A stretch of DNA of 64,000 nucleotides from Flagellimonas alvinocaridis (GTDB lineage Bacteria; Bacteroidota; Bacteroidia; Flavobacteriales; Flavobacteriaceae), in assembly GCF_004916895.1 (NCBI RefSeq), contig NZ_SNTZ01000004.1, positions 248,001-312,000 on the forward strand. Reading direction: 5' to 3'. Below, in pieces: positions 17,770 to 27,247 of this stretch. The notes under the pieces were generated by a model. It was not told the origin of the DNA and did no database searches. It was given only the letters and a program-made list of their open reading frames with translations. A program made the position numbers and the translations under genes. Every line of letters starts with the position of its first letter. Position 1 is the first letter of the stretch.

Positions 17770-18738
17770 ATGTCAGTATTAGTATATACCGAATCCGAAA
17801 AAGGAAAATTCAAAAAAAGTGCCTTTGAAGTGGCTTCCTATGCCCACAAAGTGGCGCAAGACCTTGGAACAAGTGTCACCGCGGTTACCTTTAATGCCAA
17901 CGATGAGGCTTCATTAGGTAATTACGGTGTTTCTAAAGTCTTAAAAATATCCAATGACCAATTGACCACCTTCAATGCCAAGGCCTATGCCAATGCATTG
18001 GCCCAAGCCGCCGAGGCAGAAGGAGCCAAAGTCATTATTGTAAGTTCCAGTGCCGACACCAAGTTTTTGGCACCCATCCTAACTGCTAAACTAAACGCAG
18101 GTTACGTGCCCAATGTGGTTGCTGCACCGGATAGCACCTCCCCTTTTGTAGTAAAGCGCACCGCATTCAGCAACAAGGGATTTGCACACACCGAAATCAG
18201 TTCGGAAGTGAAAATTATAGGAGTTTCCAACAATGCCTATGGCGCAATGGAAAACAACGTTTCAGCTTCTGTTGAAGATTTTAGCCCCACCTTGGGCGAT
18301 GCAGACTTTTCCACTAAGTCCATTGAAGTGGACAAAGTAGCAGGTAAAGTATCCATTGCCGACGCCGACATCGTGGTATCAGGTGGTCGAGGACTCAAAG
18401 GTCCCGAAAATTGGGGCATGGTTGAAGAATTGGCCGAGGTACTGGGAGCGGCAACTGCCTGTTCAAAACCCGTATCTGATTTGGGATGGCGCCCCCATGG
18501 CGAACACGTAGGTCAAACTGGAAAACCTGTAGCCAGTAATCTTTATATTGCTATAGGAATCTCTGGGGCCATTCAACATTTGGCTGGGGTAAACGCTTCA
18601 AAAACCAAGGTGGTCATCAACAATGACCCAGAAGCTCCTTTCTTTAAAGCTGCAGATTACGGAATAGTTGGGGATGCCTTTGAAGTGGTCCCCAAGCTCA
18701 TCGAAAAATTAAAGGAATTTAAAGCCCAAAACGCTTAA
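17770..18738 (+). CDS. etfA: Electron transfer flavoprotein, alpha subunit
   Basis: The 322-residue protein is the FAD-binding ETF subunit. The C-terminal FAD domain is complete: SGGRGLKGPENW (~202-213), VSDLGWRPHGEHVGQTGKPV (~237-256), GISGAIQHLAG (~264-274) and VINNDPEAPFFKAADYGIVGD. It works with EtfB in fatty-acid and amino-acid oxidation; the partner ETF dehydrogenase is not in the window. A strong hairpin follows the gene. Confidence 0.95.
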   Translation: MSVLVYTESEKGKFKKSAFEVASYAHKVAQDLGTSVTAVTFNANDEASLGNYGVSKVLKISNDQLTTFNAKAYANALAQAAEAEGAKVIIVSSSADTKFLAPILTAKLNAGYVPNVVAAPDSTSPFVVKRTAFSNKGFAHTEISSEVKIIGVSNNAYGAMENNVSASVEDFSPTLGDADFSTKSIEVDKVAGKVSIADADIVVSGGRGLKGPENWGMVEELAEVLGAATACSKPVSDLGWRPHGEHVGQTGKPVASNLYIAIGISGAIQHLAGVNASKTKVVINNDPEAPFFKAADYGIVGDAFEVVPKLIEKLKEFKAQNA

Positions 18739-18760
18739 ATTTTGTTAATTTGCCCTTAAC

Positions 18761-18815
18761 AAGGGGCTGTTCAGATAACTGGTTACGCCACTTATTTGAA
18801 CAGCCCTTTGGGGTT
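18761..18815 (+). terminator. Terminator after etfA
   Basis: AAGGGGCTGTTCA and TGAACAGCCCTTT form a 13-base stem with a 23-base loop, followed by TGGGGTTTT. The weak T-tract makes it an imperfect intrinsic terminator. Confidence 0.7.
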
Positions 18816-18828
18816 TTAGGAGGAGATT

Positions 18829-19461
18829 ATGAGCTTAGTTCGATTGAAAATAAAGGGAATATCATACAGTCAAACGCAGAATGGTGCGTATGCCCTTATT
18901 TTAAATGAAGTGGAGGGAGACCGAAAACTTCCTATTGTCATTGGTGCCTTTGAAGCACAGTCCATCGCAATTGCTTTGGAAAAAGAAATCAAACCACCAA
19001 GACCCTTGACCCACGACCTGTTCAAAAATTTTGCCGATAGGTTTCAGATTGTCGTGAAACAGGTCATTATCCATAAACTAGTAGATGGGGTCTTTTACTC
19101 CAGTATCATTTGTGAGCAAGACAAGGTAGAGGAAATCATAGATGCCCGTACCAGCGATGCGATTGCATTGGCACTTCGGTTTGATGCCCCCATTTTCACC
19201 TACAAGACCATCTTGGACAAAGCTGGGATTTTTCTCAAATTCTCACCGAAGGAGAATGATGAAAATGAGGAAGACGATAGCATTGTAGTGGATGAAATCC
19301 TTCAAGAAGGTGAAACCGTAGAGATAGAATCTGGGGCCGACACCCATGGGTATAGGGAAATGTCGCTGGATGAGCTCCATAAGGAATTGGACAAAGCAGT
19401 GGCCAGTGAAGATTATGAAAAAGCCGCCAAACTGCGGGACGAAATTTCCAAGCGCAAATAA
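18829..19461 (+). CDS. Bifunctional-nuclease-family (DUF151) protein with C-terminal UVR motif
   Basis: The 210-residue protein has a DUF151/BFN domain (~1-130; ARTSDAIALALR, DAPIF) and a C-terminal UvrB/UvrC interaction motif (LDELHKELDKAVASEDYEKAAKLRDEIS, written here in part: DYEKAAKLRDEI, ~193-204). Plant members are reported nucleases; bacterial function is not settled. A full Shine-Dalgarno sequence (AGGAGGA, 18819-18825 region) stands just before the ATG, unusual in this phylum, and may mean strong translation. The stop is nine bases before the nucleoside transporter start, so the two are likely co-transcribed. Confidence 0.82.
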   Translation: MSLVRLKIKGISYSQTQNGAYALILNEVEGDRKLPIVIGAFEAQSIAIALEKEIKPPRPLTHDLFKNFADRFQIVVKQVIIHKLVDGVFYSSIICEQDKVEEIIDARTSDAIALALRFDAPIFTYKTILDKAGIFLKFSPKENDENEEDDSIVVDEILQEGETVEIESGADTHGYREMSLDELHKELDKAVASEDYEKAAKLRDEISKRK

Positions 19462-19470
19462 ACCGACTAC

Positions 19471-20931
19471 ATGGGGAAAAAGACCATAAGTTTCCTGACA
19501 CTTCTACTCCTATGCACTATTGCCTTAGGACAAAATACCTCAACCACCGACTCCCTCAACATTGCCATTGGCACTACTATTATTGATGATATTTCGGTTC
19601 AGAGCGTAACCGAAGCCATACCTAACCAAGGGTTTTCCATTCATACGTTATGGCGTGGGGCTTTGGGAATGGCTGTATTGATTTTTATTTCCTTTTTGTT
19701 CAGTTCCAATAGAAGAGCCATCAACTGGAAAACAGTAGGCATTGGTCTTTCTTTGCAATTGTTGATTGCCATTGGGGTGCTCAAAGTTCCCTTTGTACAA
19801 TATGTCTTTGAAAAAATTGGGGAAGTTTTTGTCAGCATTCTGGACTTTACCCGCGCAGGAAGTCAATTCCTTTTTGAGGGGTTGGTGGTGGACATGGACA
19901 CCTTTGGCTATATTTTTGCCTTTCAGGTGCTGCCCACAATTGTATTTTTCTCTGCATTGACCTCGGTATTGTTCTACTTGGGAGTAATTCAAAAAGTCGT
20001 AAAAGCCATGGCCTGGCTATTGTCCAAATCCTTGGGCATATCAGGAGCGGAGAGTCTTTCGGTAGCTGGAAATATCTTTTTGGGACAGACCGAAGCCCCC
20101 TTGCTCATCAAGGCCTATCTGGAAAAAATGAATAAATCTGAAATCCTTTTGGTGATGATTGGCGGAATGGCCACCGTGGCCGGCGCCGTTCTTGCAGCCT
20201 ATATTGGTTTTTTGGGTGGGGATGACCCTGAGCTACGCTTGGTTTTTGCCAAACACCTGCTGGCCGCTTCCGTAATGGCAGCACCTGGCGCCATTGTCAT
20301 TTCAAAAATATTATATCCACAGACCGAGACAGTGAACACCGATGTCCAAGTCTCTTCGGAAAAAATTGGCGCCAATATTTTGGATGCCATTGCCAACGGA
20401 ACCACAGAAGGATTAAAATTGGCCCTAAACGTGGGTGCCATGCTCTTGGTCTTTGTCGCCTTTATTGCCATGATCAATGGGATTTTGGGCTGGGTCGGCG
20501 ATTGGAGCACCCTCAACAATTGGATTGCGGCCAACTCTCCCTACAACAGTTTTTCATTGGAGGCCATCTTGGGCACTGTATTCGCTCCCCTCATGTGGCT
20601 TATCGGGGTTGCTAACGAAGATGTTATGCTCATGGGACAACTGCTCGGAATTAAATTGGCAGCCAGCGAGTTTGTGGGCTACATTCAATTGGCGGAACTC
20701 AAGAACATGACCAATGACTTGCATTTTGCCTATAACAAGTCCGTGATTATGGCCACGTATATGCTTTGTGGCTTTGCCAACTTTGCCTCCATTGGTATTC
20801 AGATAGGAGGTATTGGTTCCTTGGCTCCCGGACAACGCAAGACCCTCTCCGAATTTGGCATGAAGGCCGTTTTGGGTGGGTCTTTGGCATCCTTGCTTTC
20901 GGCCACCATTGCCGGAATGATTTTAGGGTAA
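19471..20931 (+). CDS. Concentrative nucleoside transporter (CNT/NupC family)
   Basis: The 486-residue protein imports nucleosides with H+ or Na+. After an N-terminal signal-like segment and a periplasmic stretch, the CNT core appears: a hydrophobic gate region, GISGAESLSVAGNIFLGQTEAPLLIKAYL (shown in part: FLGQTEAPLLIK, ~209-220), GGMATVAGAVLAAYIGFLG (~231-249) and GFANFASIGIQIGGIGSLAP near the end. The extra N-terminal domain is common in Bacteroidota members. It sits between a DUF151 gene and, farther on, thyA, in line with nucleotide salvage. Confidence 0.92.
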   Translation: MGKKTISFLTLLLLCTIALGQNTSTTDSLNIAIGTTIIDDISVQSVTEAIPNQGFSIHTLWRGALGMAVLIFISFLFSSNRRAINWKTVGIGLSLQLLIAIGVLKVPFVQYVFEKIGEVFVSILDFTRAGSQFLFEGLVVDMDTFGYIFAFQVLPTIVFFSALTSVLFYLGVIQKVVKAMAWLLSKSLGISGAESLSVAGNIFLGQTEAPLLIKAYLEKMNKSEILLVMIGGMATVAGAVLAAYIGFLGGDDPELRLVFAKHLLAASVMAAPGAIVISKILYPQTETVNTDVQVSSEKIGANILDAIANGTTEGLKLALNVGAMLLVFVAFIAMINGILGWVGDWSTLNNWIAANSPYNSFSLEAILGTVFAPLMWLIGVANEDVMLMGQLLGIKLAASEFVGYIQLAELKNMTNDLHFAYNKSVIMATYMLCGFANFASIGIQIGGIGSLAPGQRKTLSEFGMKAVLGGSLASLLSATIAGMILG

Positions 20932-21024
20932 ATAGCTGAAGGGCAAAAGGGTTTAGGTGGAAAGGTAAAACCTGTTTAAATTAAACTAGAACAATCAACC
21001 TCGAAATGTTAAACATACATTGTT

Positions 21025-21384
21025 ATGAGAAATTTTCGAGAGTTGAACGTTTGGAAAGATGGACGAGTCTTGGTAAAAGACACTTACACACTAACAAAAC
21101 TTTTACCAGATTCTGAAAAATTTGGCCTTATTCCCCAAATTCAAAGAAGTGCTATTTCCATACCCGCCAATATCGCTGAAGGATGTGCAAAATATTCGCA
21201 GAAAGATTTTGTTCGCTTTCTACAAGTCAGTTTAGGCTCTGCATACGAACTTGAATCACATATTATTCTATGTGAAGATTTAAACTTTATTTCTTCAAAT
21301 TCAGCAGAGCTCATCATCAAAAACATTCAAAAATTACAACAGGGAATTGCATCCTTGATAAAATACAACCGGACAAACCATTAA
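21025..21384 (+). CDS. Four-helix-bundle protein (S23/IVP family)
   Basis: The 119-residue protein is of the family first seen in 23S rRNA intervening sequences, now known as four helix bundle protein: FRELNVWKDGR start, QIQRSAISIPANIAEGCAKYSQKDF (shown in part: SIPANIAEG, ~48-56) and FLQVSLGSAYELESH. Function is unknown. The gene is more AT-rich than its neighbours and lies between the nucleoside transporter and thyA next to a dispersed repeat, so local insertion is likely. Confidence 0.88.
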   Translation: MRNFRELNVWKDGRVLVKDTYTLTKLLPDSEKFGLIPQIQRSAISIPANIAEGCAKYSQKDFVRFLQVSLGSAYELESHIILCEDLNFISSNSAELIIKNIQKLQQGIASLIKYNRTNH

Positions 21385-21503
21385 CCCTTCAACCAAACAT
21401 CCTTTATCTTTCACCCCTTACAGTTAATAAAGTTTTCATAAGTCTTGCTAATTTTAGTTCCCAAAACACACTTATTGAATTAATTTCGATAGATTGATTT
21501 TTT

Positions 21504-21564
21504 GTCACATCGAGCGCAGTCGAGATGTCTTGGATTTCTCCTCATTGTATTCGTTCGAAATGAC
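21504..21564. repeat. Short palindromic dispersed repeat
   Basis: The 61-base element opens with GTCACATCGAGCGCAGTCGA and closes with TTCGAAATGAC, so its ends are GTCA/TGAC. It contains a hairpin (ACATC...GATGT) and the ATTTCTC and TTCGAAATGAC words seen in the element at 9829-9934. It lies just upstream of thyA. Confidence 0.65.
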
Positions 21565-21584
21565 CTCTAATTTGCACCAAAAGA

Positions 21585-22409
21585 ATGAAACAATACCACG
21601 ACCTTCTTAAACACGTTTTGGAACACGGCAATGCCAAGGGCGATCGCACGGGAACAGGAACCTTGAGCGTTTTTGGCTATCAAATGCGTTTTGACCTCTC
21701 CGAAGGATTTCCCATGGTCACCACCAAAAAGCTGCACCTAAAATCCATTGTCCACGAACTGCTTTGGTTTTTGAAAGGTGATACCAACATTCAATATCTA
21801 CAGGAAAACGGGGTACGGATTTGGAACGAATGGGCCGATGAGAATGGGGATTTAGGCCCTGTGTACGGACACCAATGGCGCAATTGGAACAGTGAGGAAA
21901 TCGACCAGATCAAAGAAGTCATTGAAACCCTGAAGAACAACCCCAATAGCCGTAGGATGTTGGTCTCAGCATGGAATCCCAGTGTACTTCCGGACACTTC
22001 AGTATCCTTTTCGGAAAATGTGGCCAATGGAAAAGCTGCCCTTCCACCCTGCCATGCCTTTTTTCAGTTTTATGTGGCCGATGGCAAACTTTCCTGCCAG
22101 CTGTATCAACGTAGCGCGGATATCTTTTTGGGTGTCCCCTTCAATATAGCTTCCTATGCATTGTTTACCATGATGATCGCCCAAGTATGTGGCTATCAAC
22201 CCGGGGAATTCATCCACACCTTTGGTGATGCACATATCTATGACAACCATAGGGAACAGGTAGAACTCCAATTGAGCCGTGACCCGCGACCTTTGCCAAC
22301 CATGCGATTGAACCCAGAGGTAAAGGATATTTTTGATTTCACTTTTGACGATTTTGAATTGCTCCACTACAACCCGCATCCACATATTAAAGGAGTGGTG
22401 GCCGTGTAA
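21585..22409 (+). CDS. thyA: Thymidylate synthase
   Basis: The 274-residue enzyme makes dTMP from dUMP with methylene-tetrahydrofolate. The catalytic cysteine is in [12 protein letters not shown] (Cys ~157), the dUMP site in [22 protein letters not shown] (shown in part: [13 protein letters not shown]) and the C-terminal [10 protein letters not shown] is intact. The dihydrofolate reductase (folA) partner is 13 kb away. The dispersed repeat lies in the upstream gap. Confidence 0.97.
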   Translation: MKQYHDLLKHVLEHGNAKGDRTGTGTLSVFGYQMRFDLSEGFPMVTTKKLHLKSIVHELLWFLKGDTNIQYLQENGVRIWNEWADENGDLGPVYGHQWRNWNSEEIDQIKEVIETLKNNPNSRRMLVSAWNPSVLPDTSVSFSENVANGKAALPPCHAFFQFYVADGKLSCQLYQRSADIFLGVPFNIASYALFTMMIAQVCGYQPGEFIHTFGDAHIYDNHREQVELQLSRDPRPLPTMRLNPEVKDIFDFTFDDFELLHYNPHPHIKGVVAV

Positions 22410-22494
22410 CGATTAACAGATTAAAAAATTAGTGATAACTTACTCTTTGACGCCCTTACTCCCATTTGAAGCAAGAATTCAATAAAAACTGCAC

Positions 22495-23553
22495 ATGGAT
22501 ACTTGGCACATTGTACGCAACACTTTGTCAATTTTGTGTGTCTTGGTGAGTTTTTTGCCCTTTTTGGATTTTAAACATTGGTTCTTCCGCATATTCGATT
22601 TTGTAAGACTGCAACTCTTGGCACTACTGGTGGTGCTCTTCATAAGCGGTTTGTTCTTCAGTAGTGGCTCCCTATTTCTGGGTACACTCACCCAAGTCTT
22701 GCTTGTAATGGCAATCGCATACCAACTCGTTATCATCTGGCCCTATCTACCGTTTCGAAAACAGTCCAAAGACGTTCCGGAAAAAGCCATTACCCTAATC
22801 AGTGTCAATGTGCTGCAAAAAAATACCGATCATCAAAAACTGGTGGAGTTGGTTAAAACGGTGCAACCAGACATCCTACTTACCATGGAGAGCAATTTGG
22901 AATGGGAAAAAGCACTTTCAGAAATTGAAGGTGATTTTGGCTTCTCGCATAAAATGCCCAAAGAGAACCGGTATGGCATGCATTTGTACTCCAAGCTCGA
23001 GGTAAAATCCTGTCAAGGCCATTACTTGATTTCCGAGGAACACCCTTCCATTGAAGCCACTTTGATAGATAAAAATGGTACCGATTTTACCTTTTGGGGC
23101 ATCCATCCACCGCCGCCAAGCCCTACCGAAAAGCCTACCTCCAAGCAGAAAGATGCCGAACTCATGAAGGTAGCCCAACTGGTCCGCGAAAAAAAGATGC
23201 CCACCTTGGTTTCAGGTGATTTCAACAATGTGTGCTGGTCCAAAAGCTCTAAACTCTTCTCAAAAGTCTCCAAGCTAAAGGATGCCCGCTTGGGAAAGGG
23301 ATTCTACAGCACCTTCCCGGTAAAACCCAAACTGTTCCGTTTCCCCATAGACCTGCTGTTCCACTCCAGGGACATGGAAGTACACCAAATAAAGACCTTG
23401 CCCGCCATTGGCTCCGACCATTTGCCACTATTTGCTACATTTACCATTACCGATACGGGACATAAAACCGTAAAAGCCATAGAACCCGAAGTTAAACAAG
23501 AGGTGGTTTCCATCATTGTGGAAGGCAAGGAAGCCGCACAGGAAGAAAACTAG
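22495..23553 (+). CDS. Membrane-anchored endonuclease/exonuclease/phosphatase-family protein
   Basis: The 352-residue protein begins with three membrane helices (~5-85) and continues with an EEP-fold catalytic domain: SVNVLQKN (~103-110), the acidic TMESN (~126-130), the WGIHPPPPS strand (~200-208), GDFNNVCWS (~240-248) and the C-terminal GSDHLPLFA (~309-317). These match the metal and catalytic residues of the family. Members with this layout act on phosphodiester or phosphate groups on the outside of the membrane; the substrate is unknown. Two DUF1801 genes follow with almost no spacing. Confidence 0.85.
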   Translation: MDTWHIVRNTLSILCVLVSFLPFLDFKHWFFRIFDFVRLQLLALLVVLFISGLFFSSGSLFLGTLTQVLLVMAIAYQLVIIWPYLPFRKQSKDVPEKAITLISVNVLQKNTDHQKLVELVKTVQPDILLTMESNLEWEKALSEIEGDFGFSHKMPKENRYGMHLYSKLEVKSCQGHYLISEEHPSIEATLIDKNGTDFTFWGIHPPPPSPTEKPTSKQKDAELMKVAQLVREKKMPTLVSGDFNNVCWSKSSKLFSKVSKLKDARLGKGFYSTFPVKPKLFRFPIDLLFHSRDMEVHQIKTLPAIGSDHLPLFATFTITDTGHKTVKAIEPEVKQEVVSIIVEGKEAAQEEN

Positions 23554-23557
23554 AAAA

Positions 23558-23911
23558 ATGAACAAAAAACCAATAGATGTGGATGGGTATATCGCCGGGT
23601 TTCCCTTGGAAATTCAGGAAAAACTCAACCAGATTCGCACAGTCATCCAAAAAAATGCCCCCGATGCCATTGAAAGTATTGCGTATGGCATGCCTGCCTA
23701 CAAACTCCACAAAAAACCCTTGGTGTATTTCGCCGGATATGCAAAGCATATCGGTTTCTATGCCACTCCAACAGGGCATAGTGCCTTTGAGGCCCAACTG
23801 TCCCAATACAAACAAGGAAAGGGCTCTGTGCAATTTCCTTTGGCCCAACCCATGCCCTTGGAATTGATAGCAGAAATTGTACGGTTCAGAGTAAAGGAAA
23901 ACAGCGTATAA
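23558..23911 (+). CDS. DUF1801 (YdhG-like) protein
   Basis: The 117-residue protein shows the DUF1801 pattern: DVDGYIAGFP start, SIAYGMPAYK (~42-51), the strand HIGFYATPTGH and the C-terminal PLELIAEIVRFR. The start at 23558 lies four bases after the preceding stop; an in-frame ATG 42 bases earlier would overlap that gene. Role unknown; the two DUF1801 genes in tandem probably arose by duplication. Confidence 0.82.
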   Translation: MNKKPIDVDGYIAGFPLEIQEKLNQIRTVIQKNAPDAIESIAYGMPAYKLHKKPLVYFAGYAKHIGFYATPTGHSAFEAQLSQYKQGKGSVQFPLAQPMPLELIAEIVRFRVKENSV

Positions 23912-23912
23912 A

Positions 23913-24287
23913 ATGACCCAAAAAAAGCCGACAACCGTAGAAAAATACATCGCCCAGTTTCCAGAAACAATACAAAGCCATTTGTTGGAAATGAGATGTA
24001 TTTTGCAAGAAGTAGCACCTGAAGCAGAAGAGACCTTAAAATGGGGAAAACCGGTCTTTTTGCTAGACACCATCCTTTTTGCTTATGCGGCCCACAAATC
24101 CCATTTAAGTTTTGTTCCCACCGGCCCTGCACTAAATCCTTATATGGAGGAACTATCCGATTATGTCGTAAAAAAGGACTCCGTACAATTTTCCTATGAA
24201 GTCCCCTTGCCTAAGGAGCTTATCCAGAAAATTGCAAAATACCGTTTACAGGATGTTGTGGAACGAAAGGCAAAGTGGAAATATTAA
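23913..24287 (+). CDS. DUF1801 protein, tandem copy
   Basis: The 124-residue protein starts one base after the preceding DUF1801 stop. It shares VEKYIAQFPETIQ (~9-21), TLKWGKPVFLL (~41-51) and VPLPKELIQKIAKYR with its relatives. TLKWGKPVF is closer to the copy at 8547 (TLKWGEPSY) than to its direct neighbour (SIAYGMPAY), so the pair may not be a recent duplication. Function unknown. Confidence 0.82.
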   Translation: MTQKKPTTVEKYIAQFPETIQSHLLEMRCILQEVAPEAEETLKWGKPVFLLDTILFAYAAHKSHLSFVPTGPALNPYMEELSDYVVKKDSVQFSYEVPLPKELIQKIAKYRLQDVVERKAKWKY

Positions 24288-24335
24288 GTGTTCTACGACA
24301 CACAAACCAATTGGAATAAATACAGAAAGAAAAAC

Positions 24336-25796
24336 ATGCCAATATCATGTACCAAAAGAAGTTCATTGTTAAGCTTAATCCTTTGTGTGGGCCTACATTT
24401 ATTGTCCTACTCACAAGAAAAGGACTATAATGTACTTTTTATAATTTCGGATGACCTTACCGCAACGGCCGTATCATCCTATGGAAACAACGCTGTACAT
24501 ACCCCCAATATTGACAAACTGGCATCGGAAGGGACCCAATTTACCAAAGCCTATTGCCAATATCCAGTGTGTGGCCCTTCGCGGGCCTCTTTCATGAGTG
24601 GGTACTATCCCAATGCCACCACCACCTACGGATATGTGAGCGGTCGTGAAAACATTGGTGAGGAACGAAAAACATGGTCGCAGTCTTTCAAGGACAATGG
24701 GTATTATACGGCCCGGGTGAGCAAGATTTTCCATATGGGTGTTCCCATTGATATTGAACAGGGCAGCGATGGCAAGGACGACCCTGCTTCGTGGAATGAA
24801 AAATACAACAGTCAGGCCCCGGAATGGCAAACTAAGGGAGAGGCCGAACTTGTGCAGGGCAATCCCGATGGGACCATAGAACGAAAAGGAGGCAATGTCA
24901 TGACCATTGTGAAGGCGGATGGGAATGATTTGGTCCATGCCGATGGAAAAACAGCACAAAAAGCCAGTGAGTTGATTCGGCAACACAAGAATGAAAAATT
25001 CTTCCTCGCCGTGGGAATGGTACGCCCCCATGTTCCCTTTGTGGCACCGAAATCACACTTTGACCCCTACCCTTATGCCAATATTGTTCTACCCAAAAAA
25101 GTGGAAAATGACTGGGACGACATCCCCAAAAGGGGCATCAATTACGTGACCAGTGTAAATGGACAAATGAGTCTTGAACAACAACAAAAGGCCGTTGCCG
25201 CTTATTATGCTTCCGTATCTTTTATGGATGAGCAGGTGGGCAAAGTATTGAAGACCTTGGAAGACGAAGGGCTGGAGGACAACACTATCGTCATATTCGC
25301 GTCTGACCATGGATTCCATTTGGGAGAACATGATTTTTGGATGAAGGTAAGCCTTCACGAAGAATCAGCCCGGGTTCCCTTGATCATAAAAGTACCGGGC
25401 AAAAAACCCGCGGTATGCCATTCTTTTGTTGAGCTTATCGACCTGTACCCCACCATCGCTTCATTGGCCGGAGTGGAGTATTCCGAGCATCTACAGGGGA
25501 AAAATTTGGTGCAACTCTTGGATGACCCCAATGAAAAAGTCAGGGATATGGCCTTCAGCGTTTCGCAAGGTGGAAAAACCTTTTTGCTACGGACCGATAA
25601 ATGGGCTTACATCCAATACGATGAAGATGCGGCATCGGGCATGGAACTTTTTGATATGGAAAACGACCCAAAGCAATACACCAACTTGGCCTACCATCCT
25701 GATTATTCGGATGTAGTGGAGGATTTTCAACAAAAACTAAAGGATAAACTGGAGGAGGTCCGTACCAACGACTTGAGAATTGACTACTCCAAATAA
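24336..25796 (+). CDS. Exported sulfatase, iduronate-2-sulfatase-like
   Basis: The 486-residue enzyme removes sulfate esters after conversion of an active-site cysteine to formylglycine. It has a signal peptide (LLSLILCVGLHLLSYSQ), metal ligands in ISDDLTAT, the modification motif CGPSR (in YPVCGPSRASFMSG), and the second metal set in ASDHGFHLGEHDFWMK. The ATG at 24336 is used; an upstream GTG would put 16 charged residues before the signal. No maturase, SusCD pair or other carbohydrate gene is near, so the substrate is open. Confidence 0.9.
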   Translation: MPISCTKRSSLLSLILCVGLHLLSYSQEKDYNVLFIISDDLTATAVSSYGNNAVHTPNIDKLASEGTQFTKAYCQYPVCGPSRASFMSGYYPNATTTYGYVSGRENIGEERKTWSQSFKDNGYYTARVSKIFHMGVPIDIEQGSDGKDDPASWNEKYNSQAPEWQTKGEAELVQGNPDGTIERKGGNVMTIVKADGNDLVHADGKTAQKASELIRQHKNEKFFLAVGMVRPHVPFVAPKSHFDPYPYANIVLPKKVENDWDDIPKRGINYVTSVNGQMSLEQQQKAVAAYYASVSFMDEQVGKVLKTLEDEGLEDNTIVIFASDHGFHLGEHDFWMKVSLHEESARVPLIIKVPGKKPAVCHSFVELIDLYPTIASLAGVEYSEHLQGKNLVQLLDDPNEKVRDMAFSVSQGGKTFLLRTDKWAYIQYDEDAASGMELFDMENDPKQYTNLAYHPDYSDVVEDFQQKLKDKLEEVRTNDLRIDYSK

Positions 25797-25874
25797 TCTG
25801 CAAATTTTGTGGTATCTTAAACCTGTCCGTCCCAAAAAGGACTGATCCAACAGCAACCCTTAAAACCCGAGAAA

Positions 25875-26546
25875 ATGAAACATATCATCACCGTATTGGC
25901 CCTGACAGGAGCCTTGATGTCCTGCAACACCTCAAACAAGACCAAGGATAACGCGGAAGAATCTACCGCAAAAGAAGCATCAACAGACAGCACCTCAATA
26001 CAATTTGTTACGATTGACACCGAAGAGGCTTTAATCGCCACCTCGCTAATGGCCGCCCCAGAGGCAAGTCGTGCCGGGTGTAAAGTCATAGGGTACAACG
26101 ATGCAGGTGAACTGGTGACCCTCAAGGAAGGGAACAACGAATTCATCGTTTTGGCGGACGACCCAAAAAAATCCGGGTTCAATGCCGCCTGTTACCACAA
26201 GAGTCTGGAACCATTTATGGCACGAGGTCGTGAACTCAGGGCAGAGGGAAAGACAGGTCCCGAAATTTTCGATATTCGGGAAGAGGAGGCCAAATCAGGC
26301 CAACTGGACATGGGCATACCGGGCGCCACGTTGCACATCTATTTTGGTCCCAATGACCGCTATGATCCCGAAACACACAAAGTGGAAGGTGCCAAATACC
26401 GCTATGTGGTCTATTTGCCCTTTGCGACGGCCGAATCCACCGGGCTACCCGAAAAACCTGTGGGGGCCAACCACCCTTGGATCATGAACCCGGGAACCCA
26501 TAGAGCCCATATTATGATCTCGCCTTTGGCGGACAACAAGGAATAG
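25875..26546 (+). CDS. Lipoprotein of unknown function
   Basis: The 223-residue protein has a lipoprotein signal (lipobox ALMSC, Cys17) and a charged linker (~18-45), followed by a compact domain with PEASRAGCKVIGY, FNAACYHKSLEPFM, PGATLHIYFGPNDRYDP and NPGTHRAHIMISP. Two conserved-looking cysteines and several histidines stand in that domain. I do not recognise the family. It follows the sulfatase on the same strand after a 78-base gap. Confidence 0.7.
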   Translation: MKHIITVLALTGALMSCNTSNKTKDNAEESTAKEASTDSTSIQFVTIDTEEALIATSLMAAPEASRAGCKVIGYNDAGELVTLKEGNNEFIVLADDPKKSGFNAACYHKSLEPFMARGRELRAEGKTGPEIFDIREEEAKSGQLDMGIPGATLHIYFGPNDRYDPETHKVEGAKYRYVVYLPFATAESTGLPEKPVGANHPWIMNPGTHRAHIMISPLADNKE

Positions 26547-26642
26547 TGTTCTCTCCGCTCACGGAAACGGATGTATTTCACGAGTCACAAGGAATTTCAC
26601 GCATCCAATCCATAGTTAGGACATCTTCAAAAAAAAGCTATT

Positions 26643-27110
26643 ATGAAAAAATTGTTTTTTGTCCTTTCAACCATTGGAATTTTGTCCGCCTGTAGTAGTG
26701 ATGATAGTGGCATTAATATCAATGAAGAAAACTACTTGATTTTCGGCCATTTTTATGGGGAATGTGGTGGAGAAGGATGTGTTGAAACCTTTAAACTCAC
26801 CAATGATTCCCTTTTTGAAGATACGGTTGATGACTACAGTGGCCAAAACACGGACTTTGTAGAATTGGACAATGACCTGTTTGAACAAGTCAAAAACCTC
26901 ACGGATTTCTTTCCCAATAGGCTATTGAACCAAAGTGAAACCGTTTTTGGCTGCCCAGATTGTGCCGATGGTGGTGGATTGTTCATCCTGTACTCTGAAA
27001 ATGGGAAAGAGAAAAGTTGGAGAATTGACCAAGTAAAAGACAATGTTCCTGAATTTCTTCATGGGTTTATGGACAAGGTAAATGAAAAAATCGGCTTGAT
27101 AAACCAATAA
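26643..27110 (+). CDS. Small cysteine-containing lipoprotein, unknown function
   Basis: The 155-residue protein has a lipoprotein signal (lipobox ILSAC, Cys17) and a domain with two cysteine pairs, CGGEGC and CPDC, which could form disulfides or bind metal outside the cytoplasm. No family is recognised. It opens a run of small secreted or membrane proteins up to 29.6 kb. Confidence 0.65.
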   Translation: MKKLFFVLSTIGILSACSSDDSGININEENYLIFGHFYGECGGEGCVETFKLTNDSLFEDTVDDYSGQNTDFVELDNDLFEQVKNLTDFFPNRLLNQSETVFGCPDCADGGGLFILYSENGKEKSWRIDQVKDNVPEFLHGFMDKVNEKIGLINQ

Positions 27111-27247
27111 AAACTGCGTTGCATAACATTGGCTATAATCTATTACCACATTTTCCATAACTTCAGTTCGTAAAATTATAAGCCGGACGATTCCTGCTCA
27201 GAAACAAACCATACCCGAGTCCGTTGTAGAACATTAAAACTTATTAT

